A DNA stretch of 64,000 nucleotides from NCBI RefSeq assembly GCF_014646095.1, contig NZ_BMMU01000022.1, forward strand, positions 1 to 64,000. Direction: 5' to 3'. This DNA is from Streptomyces lacrimifluminis (GTDB taxonomy: Bacteria > Actinomycetota > Actinomycetes > Streptomycetales > Streptomycetaceae). Each line of letters starts with the position of its first letter. Positions within the stretch are counted from its first letter, which is position 1. Positions 24,332-33,332 of this stretch are shown here, in pieces. The position numbers and the translations under genes were made by a program. The notes under the pieces are model-generated. The model had not been told where the DNA came from and ran no database searches. It saw only the letters and a program-made list of their open reading frames with translations.

Positions 24332-25426
24332 GTGAGACGAATCGCAGGGATTGTCCTCGCGGTCCTGCTGATCGGCGGCGTGGTGGCAGCCGTCGTGGCA
24401 GGCCGGGACAACGGGGACCAGAGCACGGCAACGAAGACCGTGCGTGGAGTGATCGGGTCGGAGAAGGCCGAGTTCTTCGCCGATCCCGACGTGGTGAAGG
24501 CCCTTGCCGCCAAGGGTTACACCGTGCGGACGGAGACCTCCGGGTCGTGGGCCATGGAAGGGCTGGACCTCAAGGGGTACGACTTCGCCTTCCCGTCCAG
24601 CCAGGCGCCCGCCGACGAACTGGCCGCCAAGTACAAGGCACGGCAGCCCCTGCCGCGCCCCTTCTACTCGCCGCTCGTCGTCGTGGCCCACCGCAACGCG
24701 GCCGAGGTGCTCGCGGCGGGCGGACTCGCGACGCTCGACAGGGGCCAGAGCCGCGGCACCCTCAAGATGGCCGCCTACCTCGCCGCCGCCGACAAGGACC
24801 GCACCTGGCAGCAGCTCAAGGGCGCCGAAAAGTACGGGGAGTTGACCGGCACCCTCTACATCGCCTCCACCGACCCGGAGAGTTCCAACTCCGGCGCCCT
24901 CTACCTCGCCGCCACCAGCTACGTGGCGAACGGTGGCAGGGTGGTGGCGAGCGACGCCGACATCGACCGTACCGCGCCCCTGATGCACAAGCTGGTCAGC
25001 GTCCAGGGCGCCCAACAGCCCAGCTCCGACGCGGCGTTCAGGGACTTCGTGAGCGGCGCCGGAAACCCGCTGGTCCTCGTGTACGAGTCGCAGGTGGCCG
25101 CGTTGCTCGGCGATCAGCAGAGCGCGGGCGACCTCACCGTCCTCTACCCGGACACCACCGCCAACAGCGACCACACCGTCGTACCGCTGACCGAAGAGGG
25201 CCGCGCACTCGGTGAACTCCTCAGCGAAGACCCGGTGTTGCGCAAGCTCGCCGTCCGGCACGGGTTCCGGCCGCAGGGCGACGCCGCCGAGTTCGTCGCG
25301 GCGACCGCCGCCCACGCCGCCTACCTCAACCAGAGACTGACCGGCGTCCGGCAGGCTCCCGTGCCCACCTCCAAGGTGCTGCACGAGATGGCACGCCGGG
25401 CCCGGAACCAGGGGGATCCCACGTGA
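24332..25426 (+). CDS. Membrane-anchored substrate-binding-like protein (first gene of TelA operon)
   Basis: The 364-residue protein (GTG 24332) has an N-terminal signal anchor (IAGIVLAVLLIGGVVAAVVAG) without a lipobox Cys, so it probably stays in the membrane with its domain outside. The body resembles a periplasmic-binding fold: VRGVIGSEKAEFFADPDVVKAL, YDFAFPSSQAPADEL, PFYSPLVVVAHRNAAEVL, TDPESSNSGALYLA and LVLVYESQVAALL. The last segment is like extracellular solute-binding proteins of the molybdate/sulfate type. It overlaps telA by 4 bases (GTGA). The partner SBP-VWA protein two genes on has the same kind of domain (DPARSNSGFSTL), so the operon encodes two related sensors. Confidence 0.8.
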   Translation: MRRIAGIVLAVLLIGGVVAAVVAGRDNGDQSTATKTVRGVIGSEKAEFFADPDVVKALAAKGYTVRTETSGSWAMEGLDLKGYDFAFPSSQAPADELAAKYKARQPLPRPFYSPLVVVAHRNAAEVLAAGGLATLDRGQSRGTLKMAAYLAAADKDRTWQQLKGAEKYGELTGTLYIASTDPESSNSGALYLAATSYVANGGRVVASDADIDRTAPLMHKLVSVQGAQQPSSDAAFRDFVSGAGNPLVLVYESQVAALLGDQQSAGDLTVLYPDTTANSDHTVVPLTEEGRALGELLSEDPVLRKLAVRHGFRPQGDAAEFVAATAAHAAYLNQRLTGVRQAPVPTSKVLHEMARRARNQGDPT

Positions 25427-26640
25427 ACTTCCAGAAGCCGATCCAGAACACGAGCCAGGACAGCAGTCAGAGCGTCGACGACATCTTCACGCTCACTCCG
25501 CCCGAGCCCGTCGCGGCCGTGCCGCGCGAGAAGGCCGGTGGTCTCGTCCCCGTCGACGACAGTGTCCTTACGGACATGGCCCGCAAGGCCGCCGAATACG
25601 TCGGACAGCTCGCCGCCCTCGACGCCCGCTCGCCCGAGTTCGCGGGCCGGGTCGGGGAGATCACCGGCCTCGGCGCCGGCGAGATGCGAACCGCCGCCGC
25701 GCAGTCCAACCGCATGCTGGAACGGGCCGTCCGCAGCCTGCCGAGCAACGGCGGGGACGCCCAGTCGCAGGTGGCGGGCTCGCTCGTCGAACTCCGGCGC
25801 GTGGTCGAGGACCTGGACCCGCGTGACCTGCCCACCGGCAAGGGGCGGAAGTTCCTGTCCAGATTGCCCGGCGGCAACAAACTGCGTGACCACGTCGCCA
25901 AGTACGCCTCCTCGCAGGCGACCCTGAACAAGATCGTGGGCTCGCTGCGCGGCGGACAGGACGAACTGCGCAGGGACAGCGCGGCGTTGCAGACCGAACG
26001 CGTCCGCCTCTGGGAGACCATGGGCAAGCTCCAGGAGTACGTCGTCCTGACGGAAGCCCTGGACTCCGCCGTCGAGCGGCACATCGGCGGCGTCGAGGCG
26101 ACCGATCCGGGGGGCGCCGACAACCTGCGCGCCGATGTGCTCTTCCCGGTCCGGCAGAAGCACCAGGACCTGCTGACCCAGCTCGCGGTGTGCGCACAGG
26201 GCTATCTCGCCATGGACGTCGTACGCCGCAACAACGACGAGCTGATCAAGGGGGTCGACCGCGCGGCCACCACGACCGTGTCCGCACTGCGCATCTCCGT
26301 GATGCTGGCCACCGCCCTCGACAACCAGAAGAAGGTCATCGAGCAGGTCAACGCGCTGCGCGGGACGACCGAGGACCTCATCCGGGGCAACGCGGAGATG
26401 CTCGCCACACAGAGCGGCGAGATCCAGCGGATCGCCGCCGATCCGGCCGTCGGGGCGGAGACCCTCAAGAACGCCTTCCAGCAGATCTACCGCACCCTCG
26501 ACACCATCGACACCTACAAGGTCCAGGCGACGGAGGCGATGGCGGCGACGGTGGAGTCGCTGACCTCCGAACTCCAGCACGCGAACGCCTACTTGGAGCG
26601 CAGCCGGTCCCGTAGCGCACTGGACGGAGGCCAACTGTGA
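25423..26640 (+). CDS. telA: TelA-family toxic anion resistance protein
   Basis: This 405-residue protein starts at GTG 25423. It is almost wholly alpha-helical and matches the TelA/KlaA layout: an N-terminal flexible segment, KAAEYVGQLAALDARSPEFAGRVGEI, the long coiled-coil HVAKYASSQATLNKIVGSLRGGQDEL, LWETMGKLQEYV, then VLFPVRQKHQDLLTQLAVCAQGYLAMDVVRRNNDELI and a C-terminal helix bundle. TelA-type proteins are linked to tellurite, phage and envelope stress, but their mechanism is unresolved. It overlaps both neighbours by 4 bases (GTGA), so all are co-translated. It lacks any membrane segment and would sit on the cytoplasmic side of the two exported neighbours. Confidence 0.88.
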   Translation: MNFQKPIQNTSQDSSQSVDDIFTLTPPEPVAAVPREKAGGLVPVDDSVLTDMARKAAEYVGQLAALDARSPEFAGRVGEITGLGAGEMRTAAAQSNRMLERAVRSLPSNGGDAQSQVAGSLVELRRVVEDLDPRDLPTGKGRKFLSRLPGGNKLRDHVAKYASSQATLNKIVGSLRGGQDELRRDSAALQTERVRLWETMGKLQEYVVLTEALDSAVERHIGGVEATDPGGADNLRADVLFPVRQKHQDLLTQLAVCAQGYLAMDVVRRNNDELIKGVDRAATTTVSALRISVMLATALDNQKKVIEQVNALRGTTEDLIRGNAEMLATQSGEIQRIAADPAVGAETLKNAFQQIYRTLDTIDTYKVQATEAMAATVESLTSELQHANAYLERSRSRSALDGGQL

Positions 26641-28199
26641 GCACAGGTACGAGCAGGAGACACCGGCTCGCCCGGACCGCCGCTCTCGCACTCGCCCTCC
26701 TGACCGCCTCCGCCTGTACGGCGGGGAAGTCGTCCCAGGACCCGGCCGCCGCCTCCAAGCCCGGCACCCTCCGGGTCCTCGCGTCCAGCGAGCTCTCCGA
26801 CATGAAGCCCGTCCTCGACAAGGTCGAGAAGGACACCGGCATCAAGGTCCGGCCCACCTACATGGGCACCCTCGACGCCGTCGAACTGCTGGCGAAGGGA
26901 AAGACCGACGGGGTGTACGACGCCCTGTGGCTGTCCTCCAACGACTATCTGCGGCTGCGCCCCGACGCGGCGAAGAAGGTCGTCTCCGAGACGTCCGTCA
27001 TGTCGAGCCCCGTCGCGATCGGCGTCAGGGCCGCCAGCGTCGCCGAGTTGGGCTGGCAGCCCGAGCAGGTCACCTGGTCCCAGGTCGAGGAGGCGGTACG
27101 GGACGGGAAGCTGACGTACGGCATGACCGACCCGGCGCGCTCCAACTCCGGCTTCTCCACACTGGTTTCGGTGGCCTCGGGACTGTCCGGGGCGCAGTCC
27201 GCGCTCACCGACGCCGAGGTGACGAAGGCGTCCCCGCGACTGAAGGAGTTCTTCAAGGGCCAGAAGCTGACGTCCGGTTCGTCGGGCTGGCTGGCCGCCG
27301 CGTACGAGCGGCGGGGCACCGTCGACGCCCTGCTCAACTACGAGTCCGTCCTCAAGGGCATCCCGGGACTCACGGTGATACGCCCGCGCGACGGAGTCGT
27401 CACCGCCGACTACCCGGTCACCTCGCTCGCGTCGACCGACGCCGCGACCCGGGAGGACGTCCGCCGCCTGACGGAGGCCCTGCGCACCCCGGCGACGCAG
27501 CGCGAGATCACCGACGTCACCCACCGTCGCCCCGTCGTCGCCTCCGTACCGCCCGCAGCTGGCCTGGAAACCTCCCGCCGCCGTGAACTGCCCTTCCCCG
27601 GCAGCCGATCCGTCGCCGACGGACTGCTCGACGCGTACGAGAACGAGCTGCGCCGCCCCTCGCGGACGGTGTACGTCCTCGACACCTCGGGCTCGATGGA
27701 GGGTGAGCGGCTGTCCGGGCTGAAGCGGGCGCTGCGCGGCCTCACCGGCGACTTCCGGCAGCGGGAGGAGGTGACGCTGATGCCGTTCGGCTCGGAGGTG
27801 AAGAGTGTGCGGACGCATGTGGTGAGCCCCTCCGATCCGCAGAGCGGACTCGACGCGATCCGCCGGGACACCGATGGGCTGGTGGCGGACGGCGACACCG
27901 CGATCTACACCTCACTGGAGAAGGCGTACGAGCAACTCGGCGCCGACCGCGACACGTTCACGTCGATCGTGCTGATGACGGACGGTGAGAACACGGCGGG
28001 CGCGAAGGCGGCGGAGTTCGACGGCTTCTACCGTCAACTCCCGGTCCGGCAGCGGGAGATCCCGGTCTTCCCCATCCTCTTCGGCGACTCCGACCGCTCC
28101 GAGCTGGCGCACATCGCCGACCTGACCGGCGGTCGTCTCTTCGACGCCCAGGAGGGCTCGCTCGACGGCGCGTTCAAGGAGATCCGTGGCTACCAGTAG
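26637..28199 (+). CDS. Lipoprotein with substrate-binding and von Willebrand factor A domains
   Basis: The 520-residue protein starts at GTG 26637. A signal peptide ends in lipobox TASAC at about residues 23-27. Residues 40-310 form a substrate-binding domain (LRVLASSELSDMKPVLDKVEKDTGIKV, YDALWLSSNDYLRL, MTDPARSNSGFSTL). Residues 335-515 form a VWA domain with the MIDAS motif VLDTSGSMEGERL at about 343-356, FGSEVKSVRTH and LMTDGENTAGA. VWA domains bind metal and protein partners. This fusion in an operon with TelA is known in actinobacteria and suggests an envelope complex that senses a ligand or ion. It overlaps the next gene by 14 bases. Confidence 0.88.
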   Translation: MSTGTSRRHRLARTAALALALLTASACTAGKSSQDPAAASKPGTLRVLASSELSDMKPVLDKVEKDTGIKVRPTYMGTLDAVELLAKGKTDGVYDALWLSSNDYLRLRPDAAKKVVSETSVMSSPVAIGVRAASVAELGWQPEQVTWSQVEEAVRDGKLTYGMTDPARSNSGFSTLVSVASGLSGAQSALTDAEVTKASPRLKEFFKGQKLTSGSSGWLAAAYERRGTVDALLNYESVLKGIPGLTVIRPRDGVVTADYPVTSLASTDAATREDVRRLTEALRTPATQREITDVTHRRPVVASVPPAAGLETSRRRELPFPGSRSVADGLLDAYENELRRPSRTVYVLDTSGSMEGERLSGLKRALRGLTGDFRQREEVTLMPFGSEVKSVRTHVVSPSDPQSGLDAIRRDTDGLVADGDTAIYTSLEKAYEQLGADRDTFTSIVLMTDGENTAGAKAAEFDGFYRQLPVRQREIPVFPILFGDSDRSELAHIADLTGGRLFDAQEGSLDGAFKEIRGYQ

Positions 28200-28806
28200 G
28201 TTCATGGGAATCGTGGGGGTCCTGGAGTCCCGTAAGAACATCGCCGGGAGTGCGTGCGGGCTGGTGGGCCTGGGCCTGACGTTCACCGGTGTGGCGGGGC
28301 CGTACTGGCCGGTCGTCGTCGCCGGACTGTACGGCGCGGGCGCGCTGCTCGCCCCGCCGGAGCGGCAGCCGCTGCCGGACTTCCCGGACCCGTCCGCGCA
28401 GCTCTCCGCCCAGCTCGACGAGTTGCGGGGGGACTTCGGCCGGCTGCTGACGTACCTCGAAGGCGTCGAACTGCCGCCCGCCGCCGCCGGCCGGCTCACC
28501 GAGCTGACCGGACTCCTCACGGCGCTGCTGGACCCCGACTGGTCCAGCGAGGTGCTGGCGACCGACCCGGAGGGCGTCCACGCGCTCTCCCGGGCCGTGC
28601 GGCAGGACGTACCGGAGGCCGTCGACACCTTCGTACGGACCCGGTGGTGGACCCGGCTGACCCCCGGCGCCGAACCCCCGGAACGGCACCTGGAACGACA
28701 GCTCGGCCTCCTCCACGAGGAGGCGGAGCGGCTGGCGGTGAGCCTGCGGGAGGCGGAGGCCCGCCGCCAGGAAACACACACCCGCTACCTGGAGGACCGC
28801 GCGTAA
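28186..28806 (+). CDS. Small membrane protein with C-terminal coiled coil (last gene of TelA operon)
   Basis: The start is GTG 28186 or ATG 28204; the GTG overlaps the upstream gene and follows AAGGAGATCC. The product of about 206 residues has two hydrophobic helices at about residues 20-55 (SACGLVGLGLTFTGVAGPYW, VVVAGLYGAGALL) and a cytoplasmic C-terminus with LSAQLDELRGDFGRLLTYLEG and the terminal coiled coil LERQLGLLHEEAERLAVSLREAEARR. No family is recognised. Co-translation with SBP-VWA and TelA suggests it anchors or links TelA to the membrane, which is inference. Confidence 0.78.
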   Translation: MATSRFMGIVGVLESRKNIAGSACGLVGLGLTFTGVAGPYWPVVVAGLYGAGALLAPPERQPLPDFPDPSAQLSAQLDELRGDFGRLLTYLEGVELPPAAAGRLTELTGLLTALLDPDWSSEVLATDPEGVHALSRAVRQDVPEAVDTFVRTRWWTRLTPGAEPPERHLERQLGLLHEEAERLAVSLREAEARRQETHTRYLEDRA

Positions 28807-28828
28807 CCGGCGGCCCGAGATGTTCTTC

Positions 28829-29006
28829 GCCCCCGCCGCCCCTACCCGTCCCGTCCTTCTGGGGCTCCGCCCCAGACCCCGCTCCCCAAACGCCGGAGGG
28901 GCTGGATATTCAGCCCGTCCGGCGCTTGAGGACGAGCGCGTTCAGCGCGAAAGGGGGGTCCGGGGGCGCAGCCCCCAGGGATGGGACGGGTAGGGGCGGC
29001 GGGGGC
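28829..29006. repeat. Long palindromic intergenic element (copy 1)
   Basis: The left arm 28829-28852 (GCCCCCGCCG ... ACCCGTCCC) is perfectly complementary to the right arm 28983-29006, 24 of 24 bases. Between them lie smaller hairpins (GGGGCT-CCGCC-AGACCCC-like, and CCGGAGGGGCTG with CAGCCCGTCCGG). The whole element of about 178 bp sits between the convergent TelA operon and pckA, where it can stop transcription from both sides. A partial second copy lies at 33199-33332. It has no coding capacity and looks like a MITE-like or REP-like element. Confidence 0.7.
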
Positions 29007-29087
29007 GAGAAGAACCACCGCGGCCGGCCATGACGACGTCGCAGGTCAGGGCAAGTCCGACCGGCCGCGGAGCTTTGGACGCGGGCC

Positions 29088-30935
<1,848 letters not shown>

Positions 30936-31254
30936 GATTGCTCCTTGAATGAGGGTTTTTTTGCTGACTGCCCCTTGGGGGCTGCGACCCGGATGCTTCA
31001 CGGTATGGATCAATGGCGCTCATCCGGTGCCGACCGCACTCATTTGATCATCCGACTGGAGCGCCCATCTGTCCAGAGGGCCTCACACCTGAGCGACGTG
31101 ACCATCGCCACTCATTCGCCGCCCGCCCTGACGTTTCCTCCGGGTCACCCCGTATTCACCTGGCACACCCGAGGCCCAGCACACATGAGAGGCTGACCAC
31201 TTCCACCCCTTCCCGTCACCGAACTGACGCGTAACTTACGGTTGCGTAGGTACG
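30936..31254. other. Divergent intergenic region of pckA and the hemolysin III gene
   Basis: About 320 bp separate the two divergent starts. Near 30953-30961 there is a run of T on the plus strand just upstream of pckA, and the operator-like palindrome at 31234-31251 lies at the other end. No gene is seen. I can call no clear -35/-10 pair for pckA. Confidence 0.45.
31234..31251. promoter_or_regulatory. TetR-type operator-like inverted repeat (ACTTACG-GTTG-CGTAGGT)
   Basis: Two 7-bp arms differ at one position and are separated by 4 bases, ending 4 bp before the ATG of the hemolysin III gene. Arms of CTTACG/CGTAGG type are common operators of TetR-family repressors in actinobacteria (recalled). 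A TetR gene lies 1.3 kb downstream, but a link between them is inference. Confidence 0.45.
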
Positions 31255-31983
31255 ATGGCCGTCATGACTGCGTCCGTTCCCGACGCGCCCCTGGACTCGC
31301 CGGACGCCGGCCGCGGTCCCCTGGCGCTCTCGCTGCCACATTCCGATGAGATCAAGCCCAAGCTGCGCGGCTGGCTGCATCTCGGCATGTTTCCGGCCGT
31401 ACTCATCTCCGGTCTGGTGCTCACCGCGCTCGCCAGTTCGAGCCGGGCGCGCATAGCCTGCGGGATCTTCACCCTCACCGCCTGCCTGCTGTTCGGCGTG
31501 AGCGCGCTCTACCACCGCGGCACCTGGAGCCCGCGCATGGACGGCGTCCTGCGCAGGCTCGACCACGCCAACATCTTCCTGATCATCGCGGGCACCTACA
31601 CCCCGCTGACGATGCTGCTGCTCCCGGCGAGCAAGGGGCAGTGGCTCCTGTGGGGCATCTGGGGTGCGGCTGTGGCCGGCATCGCCTTCCGCGTGTTCTG
31701 GGTCGGCGCCCCGCGCTGGCTCTACACCCCCTGCTACATCGCGATGGGCTGGGCGGCCGTCTTCTTCCTGCCGGACTTCATGCGCGCGGGCGGCATCGGC
31801 GTCCTGGTACTGGTCCTCGTCGGCGGGCTCCTCTACAGCGCGGGCGGCGTGATCTACGGGCTCCAGCGCCCCAACCCGTCACCGCGCTGGTTCGGCTTCC
31901 ACGAGGTGTTCCACTCCCTGACCCTCGCGGCCTTCGTCGCGCACTACATCGGCATCTCGATGGTGGCGTACCAGCACGGGTAG
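31255..31983 (+). CDS. Hemolysin III / TrhA-type seven-helix membrane protein
   Basis: A 242-residue protein starts at ATG 31255 (ATG 31264 is an alternative). Seven hydrophobic helices are evident, with the PAQR-superfamily motifs SALYHRGTWSP after helix 2, LDHANIFLIIAGTYTPL and the late HEVFHSLTLAAFVAHYIGI. The conserved His and Asp residues in those motifs form the metal site in PAQR relatives. Family members affect membrane lipid homeostasis. The old name hemolysin III reflects a toxin assay and not a known role here. An inverted repeat abuts the start and a strong terminator follows. Confidence 0.9.
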   Translation: MAVMTASVPDAPLDSPDAGRGPLALSLPHSDEIKPKLRGWLHLGMFPAVLISGLVLTALASSSRARIACGIFTLTACLLFGVSALYHRGTWSPRMDGVLRRLDHANIFLIIAGTYTPLTMLLLPASKGQWLLWGIWGAAVAGIAFRVFWVGAPRWLYTPCYIAMGWAAVFFLPDFMRAGGIGVLVLVLVGGLLYSAGGVIYGLQRPNPSPRWFGFHEVFHSLTLAAFVAHYIGISMVAYQHG

Positions 31984-32010
31984 ACCCTGATCCCCTCGAA
32001 CGACCCAGAT

Positions 32011-32041
32011 GGCCGCGGCTTCCGAGCCGCGGCCGTTTTTC
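32011..32041 (+). terminator. Rho-independent terminator of the hemolysin III gene
   Basis: GGCCGCGGCT-TCCG-AGCCGCGGCC is a perfect 10-bp stem with a tetraloop, followed by GTTTTTC. It lies 28 bp after the stop codon and is one of the few terminators in this window with a U tract. Confidence 0.85.
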
Positions 32042-32112
32042 GTGCCTTCACATCCGCTTTTCGTGCCTTCACATCCGCTTTTCGCGCCCTCGCACCCTCG
32101 CGCCCTCGCACC
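32041..32112. repeat. Short tandem repeats
   Basis: A 21-base unit beginning CGTGCCTTCACATCCGC and ending in a T run occurs twice in perfect tandem (32041-32061, 32062-32082). A 16-base unit, CGCGCCCTCGCACCCT, then occurs about twice. These fill the space between the terminator and the MFS remnant and have no visible function. Confidence 0.75.
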
Positions 32113-32124
32113 GGAACCTGTGAC

Positions 32125-32525
32125 ATGACGATCCTCAACCTCGCACTGCCGACGACGTCCGAACAGCTCGGCACGAGCACCGGGGAGCGGCTGGGGCCCC
32201 CGGGCGTTTGGCACTGGGGGAGGACGCCGGACGCGTACATCGTCCGTTCGCCGCGCCGATGCTCCCGGCAGGTCTCCTCGGTGACCGCTCCGGGCGGCAC
32301 CGGATGCTGATCGCCGGGCTCGGCGTCTTCCTCGCCGGGTCGCTCGTCGGGGCACCGGCCGGTGACATGAACTGGATCACCGCGGCCCGCGCGCTGACGG
32401 GAGTGGGCGCGGCGATGGTCATCCCCCTGGCCCTTCCGTCCGGCCCTCGCTCTTCCGACACACACCGGGCCCGCGCCGACGAACCCGGCACTCCTCACCC
32501 CTGCCACCACCCCTGCCGTCACCCC
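32125..32525 (+). pseudogene. Remnant of an MFS (DHA2-type) exporter
   Basis: From ATG 32125 the frame reads MTILNLALPTTSEQLGTSTGE, the first helix of a drug-exporter MFS protein. Around 32190-32240 the register shifts (DAYIV continues in another frame as FAAPMLPAGLLGDRSGRHRMLIAGLGVF). It continues through RALTGVGAAMVIPLAL and dies in unrelated sequence near 32450. Only about 110 of more than 450 expected residues remain, with at least one frameshift and a missing 3' part. It sits directly before a TetR gene, the usual arrangement of an exporter and its repressor. Confidence 0.7.
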
Positions 32526-32578
32526 TGACACAGCCACCGGCATGGCTGCCGTCCGGCCCGATGGCCGACAATGAGTGC

Positions 32579-33241
32579 ATGACGGCCGCACGCACCTCTC
32601 CCCTCGCCGACCGCCCCCAACTGGGCCTCCGTGAGCGGAAGAAGATCAGGACCCGGAGGGCGATCCGTGCCGCGACGTACGAACTGATCGAGAACCAGGG
32701 ATACGACGCCACGACGGTCGAGCAGATCGCCGAACGCGCCGAGGTGTCGCAGTCCACGGTCTTCCGCTACTTCCCCACCAAGGAGGACATCGTGCTCACC
32801 GACGAGTACGACTCCGTGCTGGAGGAGGAACTGCGCGCCCGCCCGGCGGACGAACCGTGGCTCGACTCCCTGCGGTACGTCCTGAAGCGGGCCGTCGGCC
32901 TCAGCTGGTCCGAGGAGCCCGAGGTGACCCGGCTGCGCAGCCGACTGATGCTGGAGGTCCCGGCGGTCCGCTCCCGCATGATCGAGAGCATGTCCGAAAC
33001 CGGCCGCCTTCTCTGCCGCGTCATCGCGGAGCGCACCGGCCGCGACCCCGCCGACCTGGAGGTCCGTGTCTACGCCATGTCCCTGATCGGCGGCCTGTCG
33101 GAGGTCGCCGTCTACTGGGCGCAGAACGACTTCAAGGACAACCTGGCCGACCTGGTGGACCGCACGGTGAACGTCCTCGCACACGGCCTCCCGAGCGGCA
33201 TTTCCAGCCCGTCCGGGGGTCCCCCCTCCGGGGGAGTTTGA
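32579..33241 (+). CDS. TetR-family transcriptional regulator
   Basis: The preferred start is ATG 32579 (220 residues): GACAAT six bases upstream could be the -10 of a leaderless mRNA; ATG 32561 is possible. The N-terminal HTH is ATYELIENQGYDATTVEQIAERAEVSQSTVFRYFPTKEDIV. The ligand domain follows (SRLMLEVPAVRSRMIESM, LEVRVYAMSLIGGLSE). The last 14 residues (SGISSPSGGPPSGG and on) are encoded by a dispersed intergenic repeat, so the original C-terminus seems replaced. It probably once controlled the adjacent broken exporter. Confidence 0.9.
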   Translation: MTAARTSPLADRPQLGLRERKKIRTRRAIRAATYELIENQGYDATTVEQIAERAEVSQSTVFRYFPTKEDIVLTDEYDSVLEEELRARPADEPWLDSLRYVLKRAVGLSWSEEPEVTRLRSRLMLEVPAVRSRMIESMSETGRLLCRVIAERTGRDPADLEVRVYAMSLIGGLSEVAVYWAQNDFKDNLADLVDRTVNVLAHGLPSGISSPSGGPPSGGV

Positions 33242-33332
33242 GGACGAGGCCCGTTCAGGGCCGACAGCGGGGGTCCGGGGGCGGCAGCCCCCAGGAACAG
33301 GATGGGACGGGTAGGGGCGGCGGGGGCGAGAC
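33199..33332. repeat. Palindromic intergenic element (copy 2, partial)
   Basis: It shares CAGCCCGTCCGG, TTGAGGACGAG, GGGGTCCGGGGGCG, CAGCCCCCAGG and the final GATGGGACGGGTAGGGGCGG with copy 1 at 28829-29006, in the same order and orientation. It lacks the long left arm. It begins inside the tetR coding region and runs to the last base before the stop of the convergent thioredoxin-domain gene, again between convergent genes. Confidence 0.7.
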
